Positions 1 to 14,339 of a DNA stretch of 64,000 bases are shown here, piece after piece. This DNA is from Epiperipatus broadwayi. Its lineage: Eukaryota; Onychophora; Udeonychophora; Euonychophora; Peripatidae. Both the position numbers and the translations under genes were made by a program. A model generated the notes under the pieces. That model was not told the origin of the DNA. It was given only the letters and a program-made list of their open reading frames with translations, and did no database searches. How positions within the stretch are numbered: position 1 is the first letter of the stretch; the number at the start of each line of letters is the position of its first letter. The stretch is taken from positions 10,312,771 through 10,376,770 of the forward strand of contig JAQFVV010000018.1 in the NCBI GenBank assembly GCA_028023455.1, given 5' to 3'.

Positions 1-3000
1 AATGTAATACGAAATACGGCAGCACAAAAAGTTAAGAGAAGAAATTGCCTCTCGTCAGATAGAAATACTACATCTATCTGATAAGAAGAGCAATAAAAAA
101 AAACTCCGGTCATTTTGCCAACTTACGAATCGTATTCCATAGGCCAAAAGGAAAGTGTGCAGCATACAAAGCGATTCTGCCCGTAGCAAACCTCATACTA
201 CATCTACTAATTACACCAATATATCCAATCCATTGACCCAATTCAACTACGAAACAAATAACCTAAGATTACCCTCCCCTAATATAACTTTACAAATCTA
301 TATAGCCATTCACCCCCGACTTAAGTTTAACATTTATATAATTTAATTTATCGCAAAACAAAAATCATAAATAAAACTTAAAGAACAAAAAAAAATTAAA
401 TGGAAATGATTTTACAAAAAAAAAGAAATACATCAAATAAAATTATAACTAATTAATAAATAATTGAGTTTGGTCAGATATGAATCTGTTTCTATTTTTT
501 TTAAATATGGAAAGTTTTTAATTTAATGTTCATGAATTATCTAAAGTTCTTACAATTTTTAAAATGTCCAGCTTTATCCATGGCTTGCCATTTGAACGTG
601 AATTCCCATGCCGTCCTGAAGATATTGGTATCCAGTTAGCCATTGTTTTTTTATTTATCCAGAGGTCTTTTAGTTTAGCTGGTCCTTAATGTAAAAAAAA
701 AAAACGATGTCATTTCTTTTTTTTTAAAACAAAACTGAAGGGATTGAAGAGTGCGTCTTTTCAATCCCTTCTCCTTCAACTCCGCACTAACACATATAGT
801 CACATCTCTCTTCTAACTAACTAATAATTTCCAAACTTTTCCTTTTATATTAATTTTAAGGATTCAATTGACATTACATCACTACGATGTGATGGTCCTT
901 TCGCTGAGGTCCGATTCCATTGTTTTTCTCTCCTATCTGACCGTTGCTTATACATTTGAAATGCCCAAGGGCTAGCTTACTAATTAAAATAATCATTTCC
1001 ATTTTTCGATAACATTAATTTATTTACATTCTTGAAGATATATTTTTATTTTCAATTAAATCTTTTTTAAGTTTTGCTTTTAAAATACTTTTTCTATTTT
1101 TAATAAAGTTTTATTTTAATAATTTTTTTTTCATCTGTGCGATTTTATATATATACGAGTTTAAGATAGATTTTTTAATTTTCAATTTTTAATTCTTAAA
1201 AAAGTTTTTATTTGCAAACTTTTATTCTTTTCATATTTACTAATAAAAAACAATGTAACGTCGTCTGTGCCCGTTACAGTATATTTAAAAATTGTTATTG
1301 AAATCATATAGTTATAATTTATATCTAATTACTATTATTATTTATGGTGTTATAAAATATATCTATAATGAAATGAGTACATGAACAAAGTTGGATGAGA
1401 AATATTAGCGAGGCTTTATTTGTTATCAATCAGTCTCATATTTGTTGTTTCAGCCTAAATGAATTATTATACCCAGAGTCAATAATAATGTTATGAACAT
1501 TGGCATGAGTTGAGATAACTTATAAAATTAAATATGGTTATCATTATGCAATTATTATTTGTTTGCATAAAGTGTTAGGCTGAATGGATGCATTGTATGT
1601 GTGCAAAATGTTTAATTATTTATTATCATTATTAAATCCATGCTTTGTTCTATCCATTTGGACAATTTTATGTAAATAGTACATTACTTTTGTATGCATT
1701 CAGCTCCTCCACGAGTGAGATCATGGTTTTCTTATTTATTGGCACTGCCTATGCATAGATACTGGGTGCCTATTCCTATTTTGCTTATTCATATTTTTCT
1801 TTATCCTCTTTGCCTGGAATTTCAATATTAATGTATATTTTAATATGTTATAATATCTGAAGACATGTCTATCTTCAAAATATATTGTTAGCTCTACTAC
1901 AACTTAAATTTAAAATACCAGATTAGATAAAAGTGAGAACTTTTGGGTAATGATAATTGCTTGTATTGTAAATTCTTTAGAAACATTTTTATGGAAAGAG
2001 ATATTTATGTGTATAGTTTATTAAGATTTTGTTAATCTAATTTATTAAATTAAAAAATTATGCTTATTGTAAATAAATATTTTATTATATAAGTATTATC
2101 ACATAGTATAAACACTTTTATTATTAATTAAATATGTGTTTTGTTGCCATTATCATCTTCTTTACTCAGAGAATCTTATTTAATAAAATTTTATTATTAA
2201 TTATTTTATTAGAGTAAATTTTAAATGATCACATAGAATTTATTAATTTACTTTGCTTATTGCTCATTTAACCTGCGTTATAAGAGTTTTATTTGCTTTT
2301 TATATTAAATGCATTTGTAATGTAGCTGGTAGCATAAAATATACTCTTTCTATCTGCTGCATTATCCCATGTTAATATTTATTGGAAGTTGTATCAGAAG
2401 ATATAAAATTTAGAAATGTTTAGATGGTAGAAATGAAAGTTATTCTTAAAGAACTTTAAAATATTTAGAAATGTCTTAATATGCTAGCCATATATTGTTT
2501 AAATATTTAAATACTTCATTATTGCATATTCACATTTCTGTTTGCTTAAAATACTAATATCTAATGAAAAAGCTAAGTATATTACCATTATCAGTTTTTC
2601 TTGTGCCAAATACATTTCTATTTTGAACCCTGAGATATAGATATTTTAGAACCCGAGATTAAATTATTTAAATCGCAAGAACCTAAATTTTTAAATGAAA
2701 ATAAAACCAGAGATAAGATTTAAGTTGATGTAAGAGTCTATAAAAGAACTCATACTCAATCTATAGGTATTATGGTGCCTGCTGATTAACCTTTAGCACC
2801 TCTTGTAATTTGCAATATATATAGTTTACCACCATTAATTATTTTATTAATTAAACACTTATATAACAAAGAAGAAAACTAAAAACAATAATATGGAAAA
2901 GCGATTTCAAAGTTGCACAAATATTTATACGCCCCAAATTATAAGGGGGAGGGGGGTCTATATCAAAAACATTATTGTGGTGTATTGAAGTACCTTGTTA

Positions 3001-4605
3001 GAATATTCATATTCATAGCTCAAAGTTTGACCCTTGTTTCAAATATATTTCTAAAATTTCTAATGGCATTTAAATGTTCTTTAATTAATAATTTCAGTAA
3101 CTTTTCTTTTTTTAAAAGCGATTAATTAGTAAAATTAATTTGTAGAATTTTTGCTGTTTCTTTACACATATACATTGTATTAAATGCTGTAAATTAAAAA
3201 TGGATTCATAATTTAACTACTTTATAATAAAATTATAATACTTTCACAAAGCAAAATTAGTTAATTAAAATAAAAAAATTAAGAAAAATGTTTTATGACT
3301 TGTTATTATTATCACAAACTACATGTAGATATCATTTAGGTAACACAAAAACATTATATGTACAAATATCATAAACAAAATGGTGCTATGAAAAGTGGTT
3401 TGAAGTAAACCACCAAAATAATACGAATTTATATTCATAATTTTAAAAGTAGAACCATTATAGCAGATCAGCATTAAGAAAACAGCTGTTAATGCGAGGT
3501 ATTATTAAAAAAATTACTACTTTTTTAAATATATAATCAGACAGCTCTTAACATTATTTCAAATAACTGTCTTTTACTTTTTGAATAAAATATTTTTAGC
3601 AAAAGTTCTTTTAAGATCATTCATCCCCCCCCCCTTTTTTTTTTTTTTTACCTATTGTAATCTCCAACATTATTTAATACATTTTCTACCTCAAAGAACA
3701 TGTTCCATTCAATTAATTTTTCCCTCAAAATATTTTCAGCTATAATATTAAAATATTTTTTGCATCTTTCTATTTTTCACATCTTACAAGTATCCATTTA
3801 GTAGTGGTAATCTCTCTATCTTCACTTGAAATTAGGCAAGCAATAAGTAAATCTGTGGGTGCTAGATTTCAAAAACATTTTACATATAAGGAAGGTATAA
3901 ATTGTTTACATTTCTATTTTATATATTGTACTTTAACAAAATCCCATTTAATGCACTTCAATTGTATTACAAAATAATTTCTGTATGATAGCCTTCCAAT
4001 TAATTGTTTGATGATTTATATAACTAATAAAACAGCCATTTTAAAGAGATATTCCAAATAACAGTTGCAAATTTTTGAGAACTTAAGATTTCATTTTTCA
4101 TAGTGTGGGTAAGATATTCAAGAGCTCTTTATTTCATTGCATGCATCAGTTCTATTTTTATGTCCTCAGAATATCTTCATTTGTCACTCTGTATCCATCT
4201 TCACAATTTACATTACTTTTTCTATTTATTCATTTTTAAATGCAATTATTTGCCTGAAATGTTTGATCCAGCTTTCAGCACAACTAATATTAAAGGAAAG
4301 ATATAATATTTTAAGCTGGGGTTTAAGCCCAATTTGGTAGAAGCAATCTAATTCACAGTACTTCAAGCTTTTATCTACAAAAGTAGAAATAATCAGTGTA
4401 TGCCTAGATAATAATGCTAAATAGATTTCAGAACAGCATTTTTCTAGTGATTTCTATTAGAAGAAATGCTTTGCATATTCATCCAACAGCTATCTTTTAC
4501 ACCTATTATATTATTAATTTGCCTGTACAGCTTTTCAGGCTAATTCTAGCACAGTAATTATCTTTTAATGACCTTAATTATAAGGCAAAAGAATGGTGTG
4601 AGTGT

Positions 4606-4638
<33 letters not shown>

Positions 4639-5749
4639 ACCTGTTACACCAACAGGGATGATTTCAACTAGTAATGGAATCCACAATCCTTCAGACACAA
4701 AGATTACCTCTTAATAATCAATAATCAATGATTGATCAACACTATCTTTTGCTACAGTGTAGGAAAGGAGAAACACTATTTTCAAAGCAAGCAATCTTTT
4801 GTTTCCTCTCTATGCATTCTTCCCTTCCATTACTTTAATCTTCAGTTAATTAAGTTGATATAAGGCCTGGTCATTATGAACTTTTCATGCCACCTATATA
4901 CTCTATGACAATGAGAATGTGCAATCACATTTCTAATACACAGTAATTCTAACTACTAATCTTTTTTTTGAGATAGATAAATAAAGTATTCTGGGGTTGA
5001 AAAAACAGACTAGTTTCAACTATATGCTTGACCAATTATATTGAGGATTCCACTATTACTCTTTGCAAATGTAAAAATCTTTAAAAAAAGTTGTATGAAA
5101 TGGCTTCACAAAATTTGGTAAGGTCCTATACTTGAATGATTGTTCACTTAAATTGTAGAAATAACCAAATGTTAATAATCAAAATAATGACAAAGTAGAT
5201 ATTAAAGATAAGTATTTAATCTTTTTTCTAAATATAGACACATGAATTGTGTAAATTTTGCTTGAACTATTCAAGACAAGAAAATAAAAACATTCACAGG
5301 TTGATAAATAAGTTGAATGTGAATCTTTATATTCAATGTAAAGATCACAAGTGACTGTGGGTTAATATTGGAAAATATTTGTTTGCTATGTCAAAAGTAA
5401 TATAACACCTGAAAATGATGTTATAATCTTAGTAAAATCAATAGGTGCACTCTTTTGTATGGTAATAATTATATTTTAAACAAATGAAGAAACTATTTAG
5501 ATTATTAATAACACCATTGTACATTACAGGTTAGTAATTACACATTTTGAGAATTACTATGTGAAACATTGTGTAGATTCTTTGAATAATAATACAAAAA
5601 TTCAGATGATTATATAACTATCTTATCAAATAATTTAGATTCTGGAATAAACATCCGGTCAGTTAATATTTTGATTACAGGATTTAGATGATGATGGAAA
5701 AAAATTTAAAACACAAAATGACTATATTTATGAGCTTCAAAACTATTGA
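1..5749. other. AT-rich stretch without a supported gene
   Basis: Apart from the microsatellite at 4600 and a C-run/T-run at about 3624-3650, I see no coding or repeat structure that I can name. The first 350 bases are somewhat less AT-rich and have a 36-codon open stretch of unknown origin. Confidence 0.6.
4600..4638. repeat. (CA)n(TA)n microsatellite
   Basis: An ACACACAC run passes directly into a TATATATA run. Confidence 0.95.
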
Positions 5750-6640
5750 AAGTTTTTAGAAATATACAGACCATGAAGTTATCCACTTAATATTAGAGAT
5801 GCTTCCTCTATTCAAATTTATAAAATTAGGAGTATAGAAAATACTGTTATAATTGTCATGGAACATTGCATCAAAAATTTTATTGGATAAATTGCTTTCA
5901 GCCATAGTTGAATAATTATGCAACTCATCATGCTTTCTGCGAATCAGTAAACACTGAGATGGGTATGTTTTTGATGCAAAAAAAACAACAACAACAAAGA
6001 TGTGTATACATTACTTTTATGGATTTGGGCAAGATATTTGATTATGTAAATAAAGGCTTGTAACAATATTTGAAAATAGTTATTTGCGGAAGTTTGTTTA
6101 ATCATATTACATGGCTGCATAATGTTAATATAAAAGAAAATGTCACTGCAGGTGGTACAAGATGTGATGCATTTGAAATAAAAATTAGAATTAGAAAAAA
6201 ACTGTGATTACCACCAATTTTGTTTTCACTTTTATGATGGTAGTTTTTGAAGCAATTTATGTATGGTTTCATGTAGTAGACATTAATATATGTTGTTTGA
6301 TTGAAATGTAGAGTTTTTTAAATTTTATGTGAATGGATTTAAAAGCAAATAGAACTTTCTAACTTCTAGATCTACAGATGCTAATAATTATGCTATTCTT
6401 GACAATCAATTAAGAGTTGATATAATTTTTAATGAATTTGTTTTAATAATATTGAAAAACTCAAATGCCTTATTAACAAATTATCTAAAAAAATATTTAA
6501 TAATTTTAATAGTTATTACATTAAGGATATGGATCAGACAATTTCTAAAGATGATCAGCATAATGGATGTTGAGTTGCAATACAGATTTTAACTGCATTC
6601 AACAAGTTAAAAGACAGGATATTTCTTTATAGTGATGTAA
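5750..6640 (+). pseudogene. Decayed LINE reverse transcriptase
   Basis: Frames with many stops and shifts still show the order of a non-LTR reverse transcriptase. Near 5800-5850 a segment reads like the HIYK...NYRGIS region. Near 6010-6040 it reads YITFMDLGKIFD (the DLTKAFD motif), and near 6160-6220 FEIKIRIRK..L.LPPILFSL (the GVKQGCVLAPTLFSL motif). An A/C-rich insertion AAAAAACAACAACAAC interrupts at about 5980. The catalytic YADD/FADD box is not intact. It is most like the RTE/jockey-type RTs common in invertebrates. Confidence 0.6.
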
Positions 6641-6805
6641 CTATAAGCAACTAAATTAGTTGTATATAAAACTACTATTGTATGTAAGTTAAACAAAAGT
6701 TTTTTCCAATCTTTATTCTCTTAATTAACCTTTTTATAGCCATCAAGATTGTATTAACTTACAGAACACATTACAGTCAAAACATTTAATGAAACCCCCC
6801 CCCCC

Positions 6806-6918
6806 TTTTTTTTTTTTTTTCATATGTCATAGCATCGACCGGGACGCGAAACCACAACCGTCTGAAACAAACTACTTGCTTGCAAGGCGGCTGCGATGAC
6901 CTCTCGGCTAACAACGCT
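6806..6918 (-). repeat. Short tRNA-like SINE with poly(A) tail, copy 1
   Basis: Read on the minus strand it starts AGCGTTGTTAGCCGAGAGGT (A-box like TAGCCGAGAGG). It continues through a CTTGCAAG anticodon-loop-like stretch and a long variable region, then has a TTTCG B-box remnant, GATGCTATGACATATG, and a 15-A tail. Head and variable arm look like class II tRNA (Leu/Ser). Mutations in the B box make an active gene unlikely. The tail runs into a C-run on the plus strand. A second copy lies at 56659-56768. Confidence 0.7.
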
Positions 6919-7910
6919 ATATAACATCAATACCTACAAAATAATACTTCTATCATAATAAAACACTGTTTAGATAATACAGCCATCATTTTAATTTCAC
7001 TTTTTCTATCAGTTTCCTAAATACTTGGGGGAAAAAAAATTAAATCACCAATATACTTCACAATTACTAGCCTAATTTTGACTGAGTTTTAAGAAAAAGA
7101 TTTAATATATTTAAACAACAAATTATATCTTCCAAGTATTAAAAAATTTACGGAAAATATTCATCATCAAATCTGATTCTTTCTTCAATGCAAATTTGAT
7201 TTTTATCAAAATGACTCTTGTTGAACAAAACTAGATTAAACAACAAACCATTTTAACAATTGCAGCCCCCCCCCCCCCGCGCCCCAAAAATTTTTTTAAT
7301 TGTAAATAAATTCCAAATAAGATTGCTTGCTTTTGGGACCAGAATTGTATAGTTAAAATTAAATTGCTCAAAATTCTTATTTTACATTAATCTGCATTAA
7401 ACATTGATGGCATCTGTCTACGAAGAAAGATCATTTAATTGGCTAGAGTGAATTGAAGACAATCATACATCCTCAAAAGTAGAGGGAAAAGAGTATCTGA
7501 TAAAATCAAATTTAAATAGAGTTTTTTTTTCTTAATGAAAATCTTTCCGACTCCTCTTTATTTAGATACAGTATTATTATTCAAATATAATTATGTAATT
7601 TGAAGTATAGCTAAATGCTTTAGAAAATCAAAGTAACAAAATTTTGTATATAGAAATAAAAAATTTTCATCGGTGCTCTATTGAAGAAAAGTGAAGGAAA
7701 AAATATCGCTCATCCAATCTACTTTTAATGAGAGGTTTTATTTTTTATTTATTCTCTAATTAAGAGTATCTAGATATATATTTACTGAACAATAAATAGC
7801 TATTTGAAAAAAAAAAAAAGCTTGAAAATTATCAGCTACCTGAAAAGTTTCCTAATTTTATCTATTTTTTGTGTAATTGTATGTATACACACATATATAT
7901 AGTGATCAAA

Positions 7911-8655
7911 CAATTTTGGAATAAACTCTACAATATTCAAAATACCAATATATAAAAATAAATAATAGCTATAACCATGTAATATGTTGAATTATTTCCA
8001 TCGTTTATGAATAAATGTTGAATGTATAGAAAATTTTAAGCTTTATTTAAACTTTCCAAATACAAACAACACACAAATAGACAATATAGGTTAGTAATTA
8101 TATAACGTTTCAAGTAGTATTATTCTCCACACTTCTTCAGTGACAATATTCGGTTAGAAGTTGAACTCGCATCTTTAGATTCTACCAACTGAGCTATTCT
8201 GTCAAAGGCCTTTGACAGAATAGCTGTTGGTAGAGCGTTTGCCTTAAATTCGATATTCAAGAATCTAAAGGTGCGAGTTCAACTTCTAGACGAATATTGT
8301 CACTGTGCATATAGGCCAGCAACACCTGAAGAAGTGTAGAGAATAATACTACTCGAAACATTGTATAATTACTAAGCTGAATTGTCTATTTGTATGGTAT
8401 TACTAACAAGTTGTTTGTATTTGGAAAGTTTAAAATTTTCTATACATTCAACATTTACTCATAAGTGATGGAAATAGTCCAACATATCAGATCTTATAAT
8501 ATCCCATCATTACAAACCTTCAGACAAAAAAGCTATAATGAGCTTATAAAATGTACGCCATTTGAATAGCATGTTAAATGCTATTTGGGGTGATGTACAT
8601 TTTGTGACTAGCCAAAATTATTGGTATTTTGAATATTATAGAATTTATTCCAGAG
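7911..8655. repeat. Giant near-palindrome: two head-to-head tRNA-type SINEs
   Basis: The two arms (7911-8208 and 8209-8655) are inverted copies of one another and meet without a spacer at a perfect 30-bp palindrome (8194-8223) centred on AAAGGCCTTT. Each arm starts with a tRNA-like head: an A-box-like TAGCT...TTGGTAGA and a B-box-like GGTGCGAGTTCAACTTC (left arm GATGCGAGTTCAACTTC). This is followed by a shared body containing GAAGAAGTGT.GAGAATAATACTAC and a 3' part ending GATGGAAATA. The right arm has about 150 extra bases near its outer end. SINEs with tRNA heads are transcribed by RNA polymerase III from those boxes. Confidence 0.8.
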
Positions 8656-8999
8656 TTTTCTGTTTATTATATTTATTTTATACATTTTATATAAACGTAA
8701 ATTAAGGAAACCAAAATCATTAGTCAAAATTAAATTATAAATTTACTATCAATGGTTTCCCTCTCAAGATAGGCTTCTCAACACAACACAAAAATATACT
8801 ATCTTACCATCCCATAATTCCAATTCAATATTAAAAGAAAATGTTAACAGATTCAAAATTCATTATTAAAAGATTCTTTAATTTTTCTTTTCAAAGAACA
8901 CAATCTTAACTTGATCAAATATGACTTATATTTATTAATAATATTGCAAGTAGCCAAAAACACTTATCTTATAGTATTTTAGTGCAGTAATGGTTTTTT

Positions 9000-9990
9000 A
9001 GTAGTCATTTTAATAAAATCCTTTTAAAAAATTAATCTTATATCAATATGTATATGAAAAATTATTATATATATTTCTTAATCTATACATAGGACTTTGA
9101 GAGGTGTGTAGTTTAAGTTTTATAATTATTGATATTTCTAAGATTATAATGATAGAAACTGTTAATAATATCCTTTCATGTACTATACCAAAAAAAACTT
9201 TTTAAGAAAAAATTGTTACTGTTTTTGTTGATACCAATCAGTTTTTGAAATTGTAGCTCATTGATATTTTTACTATTCCAAATTCCAGATGCAAAATGTA
9301 ACCTTGATAATATCAAGACTTTAAATAGAAACCATTATATGATCAACAGTACTATAAGATTTGGATATATTCTATTTCATTCGAGTATTAATAATTTGTT
9401 ATATTCAAATGTTAGATCCAAGTCTTGATTGTTTTTTTTTGTAATTTATTTTTATTACTAATACAATAACTATCTACAATCATTATATTTTTCAATATTT
9501 AACAACAAACTTATCTTTTTACCAGTTTGAGAAATTATTAATATCATTTTGCAATAAATTTAAATCTCTTAATTAAACAATTTTGTATCCTCAGCATATA
9601 TCAATAATTTTGAACGCTTTATGCAATTTATTTATATCATTAGTATAAATATTGAATAGAAATTATGCAAAAATTCCACCCTGTGAAACTAGTTGTTGTA
9701 TTGGCCGAGTATCAGAAAACAATTTATTAAGATCAATATAAAATTTCCAATTGGTTAAATAAGATTTGAACCAATTAAATGTTTTTGTATCTTAAGTATT
9801 TTCTTAATTTTGAAATAAGTGAATGTAGTAAATGCCTGAGATAAGTCAAAATAAATTAGCATATTGTTAATATATTTATAAAACAAGATTTTGATGTAAT
9901 AATATCATGCTGAAAATTATTTGTAATTTTTAGAATGTTTCCTTATAATAACTATAATTTCCAAAAAATTTTAGACAAAGCAGGTAATTA
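9000..9990 (-). pseudogene. Decayed CR1/L2/Jockey-type LINE reverse transcriptase
   Basis: On the minus strand, with stops and frameshifts, the motif order of a non-LTR RT is clear. A DLSQAFTTF segment lies near 9840-9870. The GVPQGSILGPLLF-like box (VSQGGIFA.FLFNIYTNDI) lies at about 9640-9690. A YADD box altered to YAEDTKLFN lies at 9574-9600, and thumb-like residues follow toward 9000. The catalytic aspartate pair is broken (ADD to AED) and in-frame stops exist, so it is dead. Confidence 0.7.
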
Positions 9991-9994
9991 TTGT

Positions 9995-10125
9995 TGTATT
10001 TTTATATTGGACTATTTCCACCATCTAATATATGTGTTGAATGTCTTTAGAAAAATTCAATTTTATTTAAATATTCCAAATACATTCAACTGTTAGCAAC
10101 ATCACAGCAAACAGGTTAGTATATG
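9995..10125 (-). repeat. 3' fragment of the SINE family in the 7.9 kb palindrome
   Basis: On the minus strand this piece matches the SINE body end: AATATTTAAATAAAATTGAA, then a segment with ACATTCAACA and GGTGGAAATAGTCCAA, as in the arms at 7911-8655. The tRNA-like head is absent. It abuts the LINE remnant at 9000-9990, which has the same orientation. Confidence 0.55.
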
Positions 10126-10974
10126 CACTATCATGGTATGCTAAGCATGCTTTCACCTAAATGGTAATTTATTAAACAAATGGTTGTAAAATTATTTTAA
10201 AACCTGGAAATAAAAGTGGAGCAATGAAAGATTGAAATTATTTTTTTCTTCATTTTTGAATATTTCTAAAGTTTTATCTTGAATTCAAAAATCTTAACTC
10301 TAACATTTTGCCCAGCAATAATCATGACGACCACTTCCAATATTTCTTGGACAAATGAAGTCACCCCCAATGCATGACAGAGAATATTCTATAATCCAGA
10401 CATCATGTTATAACTGGTATAAAAGCTGCTTTGGAAAATACAGACAATCTTTACAAATTTTCATTGGATTCAGAACCTAAACAGATTCAAAATTTTAAAT
10501 AACCATTTTGTGTCATTTACATGATAAGTCAGCTAGACTAAACAGCTAGGTAAATGACCTCCTCTCATCATTCTAAGAGAAAGATGGATAACAGCAAATA
10601 AACCAGAAACCTTCATTGATTAATTAATTATTTCAAGAAATCTAATTTATTACAGTGAATTGTTAGGGGAAAAATGGATCAATTGACTTATGGAATGCTG
10701 TCTCACAACTTCAACAATAGACTAAATTTTTCAATTAGAAATAATGATAAGTAGATGTTCATTTTCAAAAACATGATGAAACAATTGTTCTTTTACTCCA
10801 AGAAATGTGCAAATACATCTCAAGATTGTGAATTTGTCTCATCTTTAATTATGAAAGGAAAAATATTAAATAATTTTTCAATTCAAATATGCTTCCATAA
10901 GCTTGTCTCTTAGAGAAACAAACTTTGATTCAAAAAGTAATGAAAATCGCTTTGTTATGGATATATGAGCACAG

Positions 10975-11215
10975 ATTTTCACATGACCCACCACTATCTC
11001 ATAACACTGATACACTTGAACATATATATATGTTGAAAAGATAAATAATCACCAATATACGTATTTCATGTTAACCAGCAATCATCAGTTGGTCCAGATT
11101 ACCATCTCTACACACATATAAGTGCTCAGATATATATTTTAGGATAGCCAAACCTCATACTTTAATGGACAGGTTTCAATCTACTCCATACTACAACCAT
11201 CCATCCAATTGAAAG
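10975..11215 (-). repeat. Single copy of the repeat that forms the 31.3 kb palindrome
   Basis: Shares with 31298-31552 the ordered blocks TTCACATGACCCAC, TGTTGAAAAGATAAATAATC, CCAGCAATCATCAGTTGGT and ATACTTTAATGGACAGG. It is in the same orientation as the left arm there. The terminal tRNA-like part is partly lost. Confidence 0.75.
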
Positions 11216-14200
11216 TCTGATGATGGAATGCTCAAAGGCCATCCTGAGGTCAAGATTCTTGTCACACCCTTGTTGCCCTAAGGTTAAACTCTTCCCTTAA
11301 GCAGATATATGATCAAAACCATTAGCAACATGGATTAAAGATCTGTAAGTGAATAGGATAATTATATATCTCAAATTAAATTATAACATTTGTTCAAATG
11401 AAATTGCTGCATGTAAGAAACTATTAATTTGTATCCAGTGCTTAAAGAATTGAAGTATGAATTTTTCAATGCTAAATATTTGAACAAACACTCAATGGAT
11501 ATAAAAAAGCTAAATATTAAAATGCCACCCATAAATTATGTATTATCAAAGCAAGTCTCAAATATGATGTCAAAGCAATCTTAAGAATGGATGTTATAAA
11601 TTATTTAGATTAAAAAATATGCTAAGTGAAATTTATTAATCTTTATATTTTGTTCCAGAAAGAATTATATTACAAAATAAAATTGTGTTTAACATCATCT
11701 GTGATGTTATTTTAAAAATATTTGTAAATTCCCCAAGAACTCTGAAGTATCTTTCAAGTATCAGTATTTAATTGGGATAAATTTTAAATCGTCACAATCA
11801 TTGGAGGATTATTTAATGCTTTTTCTCATAATTTTTTTCTTCTTAGTTAATATTATTATTATTAATGTAATAGTCTCTCAGATATTACTATTCTATGTAC
11901 AGGTAATATTTTATTTAATATTATCATTAGTGATATTGAATGGGATTAAGGGTGATTTACCATAGGTTTAAGTTGTAAAAATGTAACTAATTATTAAACT
12001 TACAAATTGTGTTATATTGCACGTGTTACGAGTTCTCAAGTTCAATCTCAAAGTTAAAATAGAATTGACCATCTTTATGTACATGAGTAAATCTGTAAGG
12101 AATATTTTATGCATCACTTTTACATATTAGTATTAATTTTTCAGTTATATAGTATGTAACAAGGCAGCCTATTGATCGTTATATTTTGTTATAGCGTAGC
12201 ATTCCTAGCATTTAAGCTTGCTATTGAATCCAGCAAAGGATCTTGAGGCAAAATAAATAAGCCCAATGTGGAAATATCATCTAAGTATGCTAATTTTATG
12301 CTTGCTTCTCTTAAAAGGGTGAAAACTTCAATATTATTATTAACTAAGGGTAATTGATAATGGATCAGTTAGTGAAACAAACTAATTAAAGATGACTATA
12401 AAACATTTATCTTTTATGATTATGATGACAATTATTATCTTCCAGTATTTAAATTGAGGATTTTTTTTTTTGAAATAATAAACAACCTAACCTATTCTAT
12501 ATTTAATGTTAGTATAATTAAAACACTGTCTGATAACACACTTTTCATATCCCAATTTCAAATTAGATTTAGAAAACAAATGGCAATATTTATTAGATAT
12601 TTTATATAATTTTCTTATTATTATTCGTTTTTATCAGTTATTTTATATAGTGAAATAAAGTAATTGTTAATATTTAATTTTTGTCTTTATTAAAGAAACA
12701 TCTCACTATATTCACAATATAAAAAAGGTCATATATAAGATATTACACATAAAATCTATCTGGATATAATACTTGTTATTGTATTAATGCTATCTGAATA
12801 TAAAAGTATTGGGTAATATGATGGATATAAAATCCCTTTTACATTGTCGTATCCTAAAATGCATAAACTCATTTTATATCTATGCATTTATTTTCTTATA
12901 ACCCTAGATAAACCATTAATCAATTTAATATTTAAAATTGCTAGCATTAGTTCTTACAGTACAAAACAATATATTTGCAAAGATTTTTATTAATAAAATA
13001 GAATAAGACTAAGAATAAGCATACTGTTGAGTAATCCCGAAGAATGTTTTTTATTTTAGTAAATGTCAGTCGATTATTAAAGTATAGCTTATGTAAAAAT
13101 ATATATAAAACTTGTATGCATATTAATTGCAAGTCAAGTGAGGGATAGAGATCTCACTTCTTTTTCCGCATAATCAATCTCAGCCTTTCTCAACCGCATT
13201 TTCTCCACCTTGTTGGCACAAGATTGCAACCTGATTTTTCTTTCTTCTATGATTTCAATAAATGAATCAGTACTCTTACAATGAGTTTATAAAAGGATCT
13301 TTTAGTGAAATGACAGCATAGTTTTATCTACCATGCTCATAACCTATGTCTGAATCCTGGTCAAGCAAATTTCAGATTTAGGATTTTATTTTTCATTAGT
13401 TGTCCCACAGGAAAACAAATTAATAATCCAAGACTGATATGTGAATAGGTATTTCCCTTTTTCTTCATTGATCTACAGAAGAATACAGGAGCTTTTATCA
13501 TAAAATGGGTTATTTAAGCATTGACCTGAAGTGAACTGTTTTATTACTCATATTGAAAAGCATAAAATCTTAATAGAAAGATTATACAAGATCTCTGCAG
13601 AAATCACAATTACATTGAATCCAAAAAAATATGAATTATTTTACTAATTTCATATAGAATACTACTGAAAATTTTATTTTGATATAACACACTTTTAATT
13701 TTCAGAGATGCCCATTATTATTTGTGGCTCAGATGATTGACCATCTTATCAGCCCCATGGGCTAACTCTATTTAAAAAGCAATATGTAGATTAATGAGGA
13801 AAGGGTTTCATTATTTTATTAATAATATTCTTGAAAACAGATAGAAATAAACAATCAAGAAATAACATAATCCTGTCATTAATGAAAATTTGCTACTGCT
13901 GGGCAGACTGTTAATACAATTTATTTCATCTACACAATATTTAGAGTTCTATCATAAATTTTAATGAATCTTTTAAATTTTAATATGCATATAACACAGC
14001 TTTAAAACATGAGATGCTATAATGAATTATGATGGCGATAATAGGTAAGCAACAAAAAATTGTTTCTTCAAAAACCATTCCAAAAATTCTATGAAGAACT
14101 GTATTATATTTTTTAAATCCATTAATTCATTTAATTTTGTTATAAAGAATTGTTTATAATTTACTATTGCAGGAAACAAAATTTAAGAAGATATCAATAT

Positions 14201-14339
14201 TATGATTTATTTTATTAACAATATATTTAAGAAAAGAATTTCCAAGCATGATTTTTTTTAAAAGGATATTTTACAAAAATGTTTGAATTAATCGTGAATT
14301 GTTACAATACCTTTTTTTGTAAAATTTATCACAATTTCC

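Noticed and set aside
6806-6918. Functional tRNA gene
   Set aside because: The B box is mutated and the acceptor pairing is incomplete. The poly(A) tail and second copy show it is a retroposon.
12030-12260. Possible tRNA-derived SINE
   Set aside because: Only a B-box-like string is present. No A box, tail or second copy was found.
13160-13210. CAGCCTTTCTCAACCGC, resembling a hAT end
   Set aside because: No partner end or target duplication was found nearby.
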